A program made the translations under genes and the position numbers. Shown piece by piece: positions 9,573-18,700 of a stretch of 64,000 bases of DNA. Below the pieces are notes generated by a model. That model had not been told where the DNA came from and searched no databases. It saw only the letters and a program-made list of their open reading frames with translations. Position 1 is the stretch's first letter. Each line of letters begins with the position of its first letter. The DNA comes from Holophaga sp. (GTDB lineage Bacteria > Acidobacteriota > Holophagae > Holophagales > Holophagaceae): assembly GCA_016715205.1 (NCBI GenBank), contig JADKBC010000009.1, positions 1-64,000 of the forward strand, given 5' to 3'.

Positions 9573-10697
9573 TTATTTCCCGAAGAAGCTCAGCAAGCCT
9601 TTGGCCACTTCTTCCAGCATGGCTTCGGTCATTTCAGGATAGACGGGGAGGCTCAAAACTTCCTTGGAAGCCAGTTCGGTTTCGGCCAACTGGCCGGTCT
9701 TGTAGCCCAGGTAGGCAAAGCAAGGCTGTTCATGCAGGGAGATGGGGTAGTAAACGGCGCAGCCGATGCCCAGGCCCTTGAGGTGCGCCTGGAGCGCATC
9801 GCGCTTGCCCTGCTTCACCCGTACGGTGAACTGGTTGTAGATATGGCGGCCCTCAGGCACGGTTTCGCTGGGCAGCACCATTTCACCGGGCGTGATGGCG
9901 GTCAGCCGGTCGAAGTACCAGTGGGCATGCTTGCGACGACCGGCATGCCAGCTTTCCAGCATGGGCAGCTTGGCGCGCAGCACCAGCGCCTGGAACTCAT
10001 CCATGCGCCCGTTCATGCCCACTTCGTGGTGAACGTAGACCGGTTCCATACCGTGCACCCGCATGCGCCGCACCTTGGCGGCCAGTTTCTCGTCATCCCG
10101 GATGTACGTGAGGCCCGCGTCGCCAAAGGCGCCGAGGTTCTTGGTGGGGTAGAAGGAACAGCCGGTCATGTCGCCGAACTGGCCCGCGCTCTTGCCCCAG
10201 CCCTTGGCGCCCAGGCTCTGGCAGGCATCTTCGATCACGGGAATGCCGTGTTTCTGGGCCACGGCCATGATGCCGGGCATGTCGGCCAGCAGACCAAAGA
10301 GGTGCACGGGCATGATGGCCTTGGTGCGGGGCGTGATGGCAGCTTCCACCAGCGCCGCAGTTGCGTTGAAGCTCACGGGATCGAGATCAATGAAAACCGG
10401 CGTGGCGCCCGTGCGAGCCACCACCCCGCCCGTGGCGAAAAAGGTGAAGCTGGGGATGATGACTTCGTCGCCCGCCTTGATATCCAGGGCCATCAGGGCC
10501 ACCAGCAGGGCATCGGTGCCACTGGACATGCCCACGGCGTACTTCGCGCCGGAGTATTCGGAAAGCTCGGCTTCCAGGCCTTTCACGTTCTCGCCCAGCA
10601 CAAAGCTCGATTTGTCGATGATGGTGGACAGGCCTTCCAGGATCTTCGCCTTCACGGCGCTGTTCTGGGGCGCGAGTTCGAGCATGGGCACGGGCAT
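9573..10697 (-). CDS. DegT/DnrJ/EryC1/StrS-family PLP-dependent aminotransferase
   Basis: Members of this family transaminate keto-sugar nucleotides for surface polysaccharide or glycan decoration. The 374-residue product shows the N-terminal LGENVKGLEAELSEYSGAKY, the phosphate-binding GMSSGTDALLVALMAL, the Asp that pairs with the PLP nitrogen (VIEDACQSLGA), and the Schiff-base lysine in SFYPTKNLGAFGDAG. The C-terminal region LHEQPCFAYLGY is also typical. A clear AGGAG precedes the ATG at 10697. No sugar-biosynthesis neighbours are present, so the substrate cannot be named. Confidence 0.92.
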   Translation of the reverse strand: MPVPMLELAPQNSAVKAKILEGLSTIIDKSSFVLGENVKGLEAELSEYSGAKYAVGMSSGTDALLVALMALDIKAGDEVIIPSFTFFATGGVVARTGATPVFIDLDPVSFNATAALVEAAITPRTKAIMPVHLFGLLADMPGIMAVAQKHGIPVIEDACQSLGAKGWGKSAGQFGDMTGCSFYPTKNLGAFGDAGLTYIRDDEKLAAKVRRMRVHGMEPVYVHHEVGMNGRMDEFQALVLRAKLPMLESWHAGRRKHAHWYFDRLTAITPGEMVLPSETVPEGRHIYNQFTVRVKQGKRDALQAHLKGLGIGCAVYYPISLHEQPCFAYLGYKTGQLAETELASKEVLSLPVYPEMTEAMLEEVAKGLLSFFGK

Positions 10698-10766
10698 GGC
10701 AGTCTCCTGGTGGCCAGTTGGAAATCGATCTTTCCAGCGTGAATGCTCAGTATGGCAGATTCCCGG

Positions 10767-11336
10767 TCAGTGCTGGAGCAGGTGCCCCACCAGAATGCGA
10801 ACCCCGATGCCCACCAGGATCAGCCCACCTGCGGCCTGCACGATTCGTCGCCCGGCATTCCGCAGGAGGTTTTTGAGCTCGAAGCCACCCACGATGCCCG
10901 CGTAGGAAACGGCGAAGGTGACCGTTCCAAAGATGGCGATGGGCAATCCCAGCGAGACCCCGAGCAAGGCAATCAGCAATCCCACCGCCAGGGCATCGAT
11001 GCTGGTGGCCACCGCCAGTACGGCCAGCACTTTCAGATCGGTGGAGATCCGGAAATGCTCCTCGTCCTTCCAGGCACCGATGATCATCTTGCCGCCCAGG
11101 AAGCCCAAGACCACCAGCGCCAGCCAGGGCGCGATGGGCGCAATCCAGGCTTTCAGCGCCCGACCACCGAGCCAACCCAACACTGGCATGCCCGCCTGGA
11201 AAAAACCAAAGGCGCAGGACACCTTGAAGGCATCCACGTGCTGCCGATCCTCAAAGGACAGGCCGTACGCCAGGGACACCGCGAAGGCATCCATGGCCAG
11301 ACCGAAACCAATGGCAATGATGGTGTAGAGATCCAT
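10767..11336 (-). CDS. mntP: Putative manganese efflux pump MntP
   Basis: MntP exports Mn2+ across the inner membrane. The 189-residue protein has six predicted helices in two related halves, with the hallmark acidic motifs GLAMDAFAVSLA in helix 1 and ATSIDALAVG in helix 4. It lies 69 bp upstream of the aminotransferase on the same strand and might be co-transcribed with it. MntP genes often carry a Mn-sensing yybP-ykoY leader; I looked at the 186 bp upstream and did not find its conserved core. Confidence 0.92.
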   Translation of the reverse strand: MDLYTIIAIGFGLAMDAFAVSLAYGLSFEDRQHVDAFKVSCAFGFFQAGMPVLGWLGGRALKAWIAPIAPWLALVVLGFLGGKMIIGAWKDEEHFRISTDLKVLAVLAVATSIDALAVGLLIALLGVSLGLPIAIFGTVTFAVSYAGIVGGFELKNLLRNAGRRIVQAAGGLILVGIGVRILVGHLLQH

Positions 11337-11522
11337 GGAAGGCGGAAACTCTATTTGGCCGAATTGAGGCAGGACGAGTAATTTCGCATTGGCAATGGTT
11401 CTCCTAAAAATCAGATCTAATCAACCACCTGAGTTGAACAAAATGGCCAGGTGTGCCCCTAACTTTTGTGCGTATCAAATGGAATTAAGCAGAAGGGGCA
11501 TTCCTCGTTGGCAGCCCGAGCA

Positions 11523-13505
11523 CTATATTTGCGGTGCAAACACACCTCGGCCCAGCGCTTCGCGGATCCATCCGGTGAACTCCTTCATTTCGCCATATTT
11601 GGATGGTGCTCCAAGAATCGAAGACACCTCTATTTTGAGACGAATCAACAATTCTTTGCCTTTATTACCTTCCGTCATTTCCCCGGACCAGGATACTTTC
11701 CCAAAATAATTTTCATGCTGGGTTGGATCCAACTCCTTAGCAGTTGGTGCTTCGCCCTTCCATGGAATACGAGCTTCCGCCTGAATCAAAGTTGTCATTG
11801 GAAGGTGGATAGCAAAGGTCCGATTTTCAGGCCACGAAGGGGGGATGACAAAGGGTGTGCGCAGGAAGAGAAAAGGAGAGAGGACTCGCTTCCGCCCTCC
11901 TTCGTGTTCAAAGGTCCCTTGGAATTTGAACGCCATCTTTTTCCATGGGTCTAGCAGGTCATCACCCGAAGCACTCCGAACGAGAAAGCCTTCGCGCTCA
12001 ACCAAAGGCTTTAACCCCTTCGCTAAATCCCCAGCGTGTTGCCCGCCAAGGACGGACTTCCAGTGAGATGCGGCATTCCCAGTTGCTTCAAAGGAGACAT
12101 CGAAATCGTCGGAGTCCACACCTGGTAAAATGACCGACTTCCATATCTGAGAATTCTTTTCAGGATTTACGGAAGGAAGGGCAAAGAATTTTCCGGTCCA
12201 CTCCAACCTTTCCTTTGTACTGAAAATCACCAGAGCCTTACTACTTTGGAGCCAGGGGGGCAGCCCAACTGGAGTGTAGGTGGATCCAGGGTTCAAATAG
12301 ATTGGTTCCCCACGCTCATCCAACACTAACAAGAGCATATTGTCGTACTGCCAGAGGTTATTAGGATCAAGCAGGCGGTTTTCCTCTCGATCTATGGCCA
12401 TCACCCATGAAGCACTCAGTCCATTTTCACGAAGGACATGAAATCCAAGAAGGTTCAATTGTTCCGAGGTGCCCCAGCCTCTTTTCAATACCGCTTCAGG
12501 TCCTGACTTCAATTCCTTCTGGTGCTGTATTTCAGGCAGCTCACTCAAGGTCTTTACCTTGCTGCGGAGGTTGCGCATAAGGCTGATAGCTCGTTCTCGA
12601 ATCGAGAGGTTATCCAAGCCTTGCCCCATCCCTCTTAAGGTGGAACGAAGTCCTCGCTTGTTTTCTACTGGATCCATTAAGTAGGAATAAAATACAGTGC
12701 AGGCCGCAGCATTAATCAAATTAATAGGTTTGTCCTCGGGAAAACCCACCGACATGAGCCACTCCCGCATCTGCGGGGCCCAGTACCAGCTGCAAACGGG
12801 ACTTCGCAGATCGGCCTCAGAAGCAAAAGGAACCGTTTGCCGAGCCTGGATATTTTCGAACAGGTAGGATGTCCTCCCGTTTTCCTGAAATTCTTTATAT
12901 TTTTGGCCTGGCTGGACTTCGAATTTCCGCTGCCAACCGTAATCGGATAAATCCGGGTCGAACAGTATTTCCGCCATCCTAACGGGAGCGGTACCCGACA
13001 TCGAAAACAGCAGGTGAAAATCGTATCCGTCAGGGATAGGACGTGACTCCGCATTGATCGGCTCAGACCAATGAACATCAACGACACAATGCTGCGTAAC
13101 GCCTGGCGGAATAACTCTAAGTGCCTCCACCTTCTCTCGCTTGCTGGAGACAATTACCAATTTAACAATATCGCCCCCCTGCACGAACGGTAGCGCTTTC
13201 CCATCTGAGTAAAGGGTGCGCCCTTCGAGATTTTCAATCTGAGCACCCCCGACCTGGATTTCAGCAAGTTGACGCCCAGCCTCTGCAAGCACGAGAACTC
13301 GCCGAAACCGTTCCAAGGATCGGCGATGGAAATGGTAGCGATCCACCAATACCACAGCTCCATTTCCATCTGGATAGTCGGAGGCCTTAATTGCCCATGT
13401 CTCAGGGTTCAGTTCTGGCCAGACAAACCCTCCACTTGCGCCATAACTTTCGGCATGAAGACAGAAGAATGAAAAAACCAGAAGAACAAAACGAAAAAAA
13501 TTCAT
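11523..13505 (-). CDS. Secreted DUF3857/transglutaminase-like protein with the catalytic Cys position changed
   Basis: The 660-residue protein starts with a signal peptide (FRFVLLVFSFFCLHAESYGA). The layout resembles DUF3857-transglutaminase proteins: an N-terminal beta-rich region (about 30-220), then a transglutaminase-like core. The stretch RGWGTSEQLNLLGFHVLREN aligns by eye with the usual GxGxCKD segment, but no Cys is present there, so enzymatic activity is doubtful. Later come DPNNLWQYDNMLLLVLDERG and a third beta-rich domain. The gene is visibly richer in A and T (near 50% GC by eye) than its neighbours, suggesting acquisition from elsewhere or relaxed composition. It stands alone between mntP and lysS. 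Confidence 0.55.
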   Translation of the reverse strand: MNFFRFVLLVFSFFCLHAESYGASGGFVWPELNPETWAIKASDYPDGNGAVVLVDRYHFHRRSLERFRRVLVLAEAGRQLAEIQVGGAQIENLEGRTLYSDGKALPFVQGGDIVKLVIVSSKREKVEALRVIPPGVTQHCVVDVHWSEPINAESRPIPDGYDFHLLFSMSGTAPVRMAEILFDPDLSDYGWQRKFEVQPGQKYKEFQENGRTSYLFENIQARQTVPFASEADLRSPVCSWYWAPQMREWLMSVGFPEDKPINLINAAACTVFYSYLMDPVENKRGLRSTLRGMGQGLDNLSIRERAISLMRNLRSKVKTLSELPEIQHQKELKSGPEAVLKRGWGTSEQLNLLGFHVLRENGLSASWVMAIDREENRLLDPNNLWQYDNMLLLVLDERGEPIYLNPGSTYTPVGLPPWLQSSKALVIFSTKERLEWTGKFFALPSVNPEKNSQIWKSVILPGVDSDDFDVSFEATGNAASHWKSVLGGQHAGDLAKGLKPLVEREGFLVRSASGDDLLDPWKKMAFKFQGTFEHEGGRKRVLSPFLFLRTPFVIPPSWPENRTFAIHLPMTTLIQAEARIPWKGEAPTAKELDPTQHENYFGKVSWSGEMTEGNKGKELLIRLKIEVSSILGAPSKYGEMKEFTGWIREALGRGVFAPQI

Positions 13506-13738
13506 TCAGAAGCCTCTGACACAAAGGAATAAGTTTGTTGTATAGCCCCCATAGACTGGCATTTGCCTTGTAATGGAATGTCCATATCTATTTACCAAAA
13601 GATAGGTTCGGATCAGAAAAGTTAGCGTTTTCTCACCTTGTGATTTACCCAGAGCAAGGTGTTCATGCCGTCCTCGTTATCTGGTGGGAGGAGCGCCCAA
13701 GGCGCACCGTCCCCATTGACTAACCATGATTCAAATGC

Positions 13739-15271
13739 TCAATCCTCCTGAGAGTTGGTTTCCACGGCGTCCCCGCTGTATTCCACTTGTTTCAACGGTC
13801 GCATCAGCGGGAAAAGGATGACGTCCCGGATGCTGGTGGAATTGGTCATGAGCATCACCAGGCGATCAATGCCAATGCCCAGGCCGCCAGTGGGCGGGAA
13901 GCCATGTTCCAGGGAATTCACGAAATCCAGATCCAGCAGCATGGCCTCGTCATTGCCCGCCTCGCGTTCGGCGAGCTGGGCCTGGAAGCGCTCCATCTGC
14001 ACGATGGGATCATTCAGCTCGGAGTAGGCATTGGCCAGCTCCATGCCGCCCACAAAGAGTTCGAAGCGATCCACAAAGGCGGGATTGCCGGGCAGGTTCT
14101 TGGTCAGGGGGCTCAGCTCCACGGGGTAGTCCGTGATGAAGGTGGGCTGGATCAGTTGCTTTTCCACATGGTGTTCAAAAAGATCGCCCAGCAGGATACC
14201 CGGGCACTTCTTGTCAATGTCCTCAGCGTGAATTTCCCGGGCCAGCTTCACGATTTCAGCCGGATCTTCCAGGCGGGCCCGCTCGATCTGGGCGTATTCG
14301 GCGATGGCGTCTTTCAGGGTCAGACGACGGAAGGGCGTGGCATAGCTGATGGCCTGCTCACCGTAGGGCCTTTCTACGCCACCGCAAAGGATCGCCGCAT
14401 CCTCGAAGAGATGCTCGGTGAGCCGCATCACGTCGCGCAGATCATCCCCGGCGGAGTAGCTCTCCATCATGGTGAACTCGGGGTTGTGGCGCTGACTGAT
14501 GCCCTCGTTGCGGAAATTGCGATTGATCTCGAACACCTTGTCGAATCCACCTACGATGAGCCGCTTCAGATAAAGCTCCGGCGCGATGCGCATGTAGAGC
14601 GGCATATCCAGGGCGTTGTGGTGGGTCACAAAGGGGCGCGCCGTGGCGCCGCCGGGAATGGGCTGGAGCATGGGCGTTTCCACCTCCAGAAAGCCCTGCC
14701 CTTCCATGTATTTGCGAACGCCCGCCACGATGCGGCTGCGCATCTGCAGGGTGGCGAAAACCTCTGGATTGGTAGCCAGGTCCAAATACCGCTGGCGGTA
14801 ACGCAGCTCCTTGTCCTGGAGCCCATGCCACTTTTCGGGCAGCGGCAACAGGGCTTTGGAAAGGAACTGAAAGGTCTGCACCCGCACTGACAATTCGCCC
14901 GTCTTGGTGCGCATGAGCGGCCCCGTCACGCTGATGAAATCACCGAGGTCCAGCAGTTTGGCGGCTTCCCAGGCCTGGATGTCATGTTCATCCAGATCGT
15001 TCTTCCGGAAATAGGCCTGGAGCTTCTGGCCATTCTCGCTCAGGTGCATGAACACGCTTTTGCCCATCTCGCGAATGGCGAGGATGCGCCCCATGACACT
15101 GAGCTGGACAGGCTGGGCATCCAGTTGCTCATGGGTGTGGTCCGCAAAGTCCGTCACAACCTGGGCGATGCCATGGGTACGGGTGGCCTTGGCAGGCCAG
15201 GCTTCGATGCCCATGGCTTTCAGCTTTTCCAGCTTTTCGATTCGAACCTGACGGTAGGCATTTTCCTGCAT
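13739..15271 (-). CDS. lysS: Lysyl-tRNA synthetase, class II
   Basis: LysS charges tRNA-Lys in the cytoplasm. The 510-residue product has the N-terminal OB-fold anticodon-binding domain (about 55-150) and the class II catalytic core: motif 2 in FEINRNFRNEGIS with the following FTMMESY, and motif 3 in GGLGIGIDRLVML. The ATG at 15271 (MQENAYRQVRIEKLEKLK) is chosen because GGAGCG lies six bases upstream; the longer frame to 15340 has no such site and runs back toward the preceding terminator. About 230 bp without a recognisable element separate its 3' end from the transglutaminase-like gene. Confidence 0.96.
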   Translation of the reverse strand: MQENAYRQVRIEKLEKLKAMGIEAWPAKATRTHGIAQVVTDFADHTHEQLDAQPVQLSVMGRILAIREMGKSVFMHLSENGQKLQAYFRKNDLDEHDIQAWEAAKLLDLGDFISVTGPLMRTKTGELSVRVQTFQFLSKALLPLPEKWHGLQDKELRYRQRYLDLATNPEVFATLQMRSRIVAGVRKYMEGQGFLEVETPMLQPIPGGATARPFVTHHNALDMPLYMRIAPELYLKRLIVGGFDKVFEINRNFRNEGISQRHNPEFTMMESYSAGDDLRDVMRLTEHLFEDAAILCGGVERPYGEQAISYATPFRRLTLKDAIAEYAQIERARLEDPAEIVKLAREIHAEDIDKKCPGILLGDLFEHHVEKQLIQPTFITDYPVELSPLTKNLPGNPAFVDRFELFVGGMELANAYSELNDPIVQMERFQAQLAEREAGNDEAMLLDLDFVNSLEHGFPPTGGLGIGIDRLVMLMTNSTSIRDVILFPLMRPLKQVEYSGDAVETNSQED

Positions 15272-15316
15272 GGGCGCTCCAATACTGACCTTCCAGCTTA
15301 TCGTGGAGTGTCCAAT

Positions 15317-15362
15317 GTCCCAAAAACAAAGGCCTCGCAAGGGAGGCCTTTGTTTTTGGGAC
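15317..15362 (-). terminator. Terminator with a 19-bp perfect stem
   Basis: Arms 15317-15335 and 15344-15362 are perfect reverse complements around an 8-base loop, with A/T-rich inner runs (AAAAACAAA/TTTGTTTTT). It lies between the end of the small membrane protein gene (15374) and the lysS start, and should separate the two minus-strand transcripts. Confidence 0.85.
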
Positions 15363-15373
15363 GGGTCAGAAAC

Positions 15374-15724
15374 CTAGTGGTGATCGTGATGACTGGGGAC
15401 AGCCGAAACGCCCACATACTCGACTTTGCGATTGAAGAAAATGACGTAGAGGCCATAGACCGCCATGAGTCCCAGCCCCACGGCCATCATCCCGGGCAGC
15501 ACAGCCTGAAGGTCAATGTATGCGTGGCTCAGAAGCCCAACCCCGAGGCTCAGGTAACCGTAGGCCGCCAAAATACCGCCCCGCAGCCGAGCCTTGCCCG
15601 ATTCCTGGGTTACTTCAGCGGGTACCACGCCCATGGCCTCAAACTGTTCGCCGTAGGCATGGGTGCCCTGGAAAACCAGCACCGCGGCCACCAGGTAGAA
15701 AAAGGTGTAGTTCAGCAGGTCCAT
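15374..15724 (-). CDS. Small integral membrane protein of unknown function with His-rich tail
   Basis: The 116-residue product has about three hydrophobic helices (LLNYTFFYLVAAVLVFQG; LRGGILAAYGYLSLGVGLL; LPGMMAVGLGLMAVYGLYVIFF), and ends SHHDHH. The His/Asp tail could bind a metal, but this is only a composition remark. GAGG lies eight bases before the ATG. It is followed by a strong terminator and preceded by the RND-OMF fusion gene on the same strand. No family was recognised. Confidence 0.65.
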   Translation of the reverse strand: MDLLNYTFFYLVAAVLVFQGTHAYGEQFEAMGVVPAEVTQESGKARLRGGILAAYGYLSLGVGLLSHAYIDLQAVLPGMMAVGLGLMAVYGLYVIFFNRKVEYVGVSAVPSHHDHH

Positions 15725-15779
15725 GGGGGAATCCTCGTGGATCTAGCTTAAGGCATCCCAGGTCGAAGATAGAACAAAC

Positions 15780-18700
15780 CTAGTGAACCCCCAGCAATTG
15801 GTTCAGTTCGGCATAGACCAACTCAAGCCCGAGTTGGGCGGCGAGGAGATCGGCATCCCCTGTTTTGGCGGTGGCGTCGGCCTCCGCCTTCTTGGAGGCG
15901 GGCACCAGGCCAGCCTTATATTGGTTGGCCATCAACCGGGCCTTTTCCGTATTCAAGGCCTGGGCCTCCGCAGCCACCTCCACCAGCAGTTGTGCGGTGT
16001 CGACCTTGCGGAGCACCTTGCCCAGATCGATTTCCACCCGAGTGCGGATGCGCCGATGGTTTTCCGAGGCCTGGTTCACCAGGGCGGACCGCTGGCTCAC
16101 CACGCCCGTTTTCTTGCCCCAGTCAAAAATGGACCAGGCGAGGGTGAGGCCCACGGTGGTGGAGGTGTTGCGCAAGAAGGGCACCCCGTCCTGGTAGGTA
16201 TGTCGGGCAAAGGCGCTGATTTCGGGAATGTAGTCTGCCTTGCCAGCTCGAAGGGCACTGCGGCTCTTCTCCAGGGATTCCTTGACGATGGCCAGGTCAG
16301 GATTGCCCTTCAAGGCCTCGGCTAAAAGCGCCTCCTTGGGGGGCAGAACCAGGGCCTTCGGCAGCACGAGAGCCAGGTCCAGGGGCGTATCGATGGGCTG
16401 CCCAAGGAGATCGTTCAATTCTGCGCCGAGATCACTGAGGCTGGCCTCTGCTGAAAGTTGACGGTGCCGGTTCTGAAGCAGTTGGGCGCGGCTGCCGGTC
16501 TGCAAAACTTTGAGCGCATTGCCCGCCTTCACAGCCTCCTGGGCATCCAGGTCCTGTGCCTGCGCGGCCGCCACACCGGCCACAGCAGCGTCATGCTTCG
16601 CCTTGGCAATCAGCCAGCCGAGAAAGGCCTGACGGGTCTTGAAGGCGATCTCCCCTTCCATCTTTCGAAGCTCAGCCTGGGCAAGGCGTTCCTCCGCCGA
16701 AGCCACCTGATTGCCCTCGTGAATCTTGATGAGTTGAGTGAGGGGCTGCCCCAGGGTGATGTTTTGCAGGTAGAGGCGGTTATTACCCTGGCCCAGATCC
16801 ATTTCCTGCGTGGGAAAGGGCCCCAGGCCGGGAATGGAACCCAAGCTGCCAGCCGGAATCTTCACCAAGGTCTCGCCCGAACTTCTCAGCCAGGTGGCAT
16901 CGGCACTGAGATGGGGAAAGTAGTCCGCCCGGGCGGTGCGCCGCTTGGCCTGAGCCTCCTCGACCTTGGCGCGGGCGATGCGAACCCCAGCACTGTTCTG
17001 CAGTGAACGCGTCACAGCCGCTTCCAAGGTCAGATGTTGGGCCGGTTCGGCACTGCCCAGAACGGGGCCAACGAGGAACAGCAAAGCCAGAACCGCACCG
17101 CCCGGCCCTGACCCACCTTTGGTTCGGGGTGTGAAGACCAGCACGTACACCACTGGCACCACGAGCAGGGTAAAGAACATCGAGAAGATCAGGCCCACGG
17201 CCAGCACGCTGGCCAGCGGGCTCCAGAGTTTGGAACCCGACAGGATCATGGGGGTCACACCCACTGCGGCCGCCATGGTGGTGAGAAAGATCGGCCGCAG
17301 GCGGCGTTCACCGGCCTGGGTGGCGGCTTCCACCAGACTCAAACCTTCGCGGCGTTTTTCCTTGATGAAATCGATGAGGATGATGGCATTGCGCACCACG
17401 ATGCCACAGAGGCTGATCATCCCCATGAAGGCCGTGAAGCCGAAGGAATTGCGGGTGATGATGAGGCCGAACACCACGCCAAAGAGCGAGAGCGGGATGG
17501 AGGCCATGACCACCAGCGGTTCGGAAAGATTGCGGAACTGGATCATGAGAATCAGGAAAATGGCCAGAATCCCAATGGACAGGGCCAACACCATTTCTGG
17601 GAAGGTTTCTTCCTGATTGGCCCGCTCTCCGCCGATGTCCAGCCGGTAGCCCTGGGGCAAGGGCAACGCCCTCAGGCTGGGGAGAACCTGCTTGAGCAAG
17701 GCTGAGGCATAGGTGCCATGGGCAGGGAAGCAGCGCACCGTGAGGGTCGGCACCCCATTGCGCCGCACAATGCGGCTGGTCTGCCAGGTGGGGGCAAGGT
17801 CGGCAATGGCCCGCAGAGGAACTTTCCCTTCGGACACGGCCGATGTGAGGTAGGTGTTGCGCACATCATCAAAGGACGTGCGGTGGGCGGAATCCACGCG
17901 CAGAACGATGTTCACGGCCCGGTTGCCTTCCCAGAAGGTGCTGACGGGAGCGCCATCAAAGGCACCCGAGAGCAGTTTGGATACCCCCATATTCGTCATG
18001 CCCAAACGGCTGGCCAGCTCCGTGTTCAAATTCACATCCACCAGCGCCGAATCGTTGTAGTAGTCGGTGTGCACGTAATGGGCTCTGGCGTCCGCACGCA
18101 GAAGATCCTCGACCTGGCGGCCCAACACCTTGAGCTGGGTGACATCCTCGCCCGATACCCGCACCTCGATGGGTGCCTCCATCACAGAACCCTGCTGCAG
18201 CTCCTTGACGATCACCATACCCTCCGGCACTAGGCGCGACAGATGAATCTGAAGGTCTGCTACCGTGCGGCCCGTGGCCTTCTCGTGATGGGTATTCACG
18301 ATCAACTGGCCGTAGGCAGGGTCCGGTTGTTGGGGGTTGACGTTGTAATAGAACCGAGGCGCGCTTTGGCCCACGAAGCTGGCGAAATGGGCCACTTCCT
18401 GATTTTCGGAAAGGTCGGCCTCGATGCGGCGGAGCACCCTGTCCGTCGCCTCGATGCGGCTGCCCTGGGGCATCCAGAGATCGATGACAAACTGATTGCG
18501 TTCAGCATTGGGGAAGAATTGCTGGGGCACAAAACGAAAGAGGAAAAGCCCAAGCACCACCGCCGCGATGCCCATCCCCACCGCCAAGGTTGGATGGGCC
18601 ATGAAATGGGTGATGCCTTTTTTGTAAACATCTTGAAGCAGATCGAGGGCGCTGAATTTCTTGGCGCCTTCCCTGGGTCCGGCCTCGTGGTCGTGCAGCC

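Noticed and set aside
11337..11522. Mn-sensing yybP-ykoY riboswitch before mntP
   Set aside because: The conserved core of that aptamer was not found in the 186-bp leader region.
13506..13738. Structured RNA in the gap between the transglutaminase-like gene and lysS
   Set aside because: Only a short GCGCC/GGCGC hairpin is visible, with no T tract or recognisable motif.
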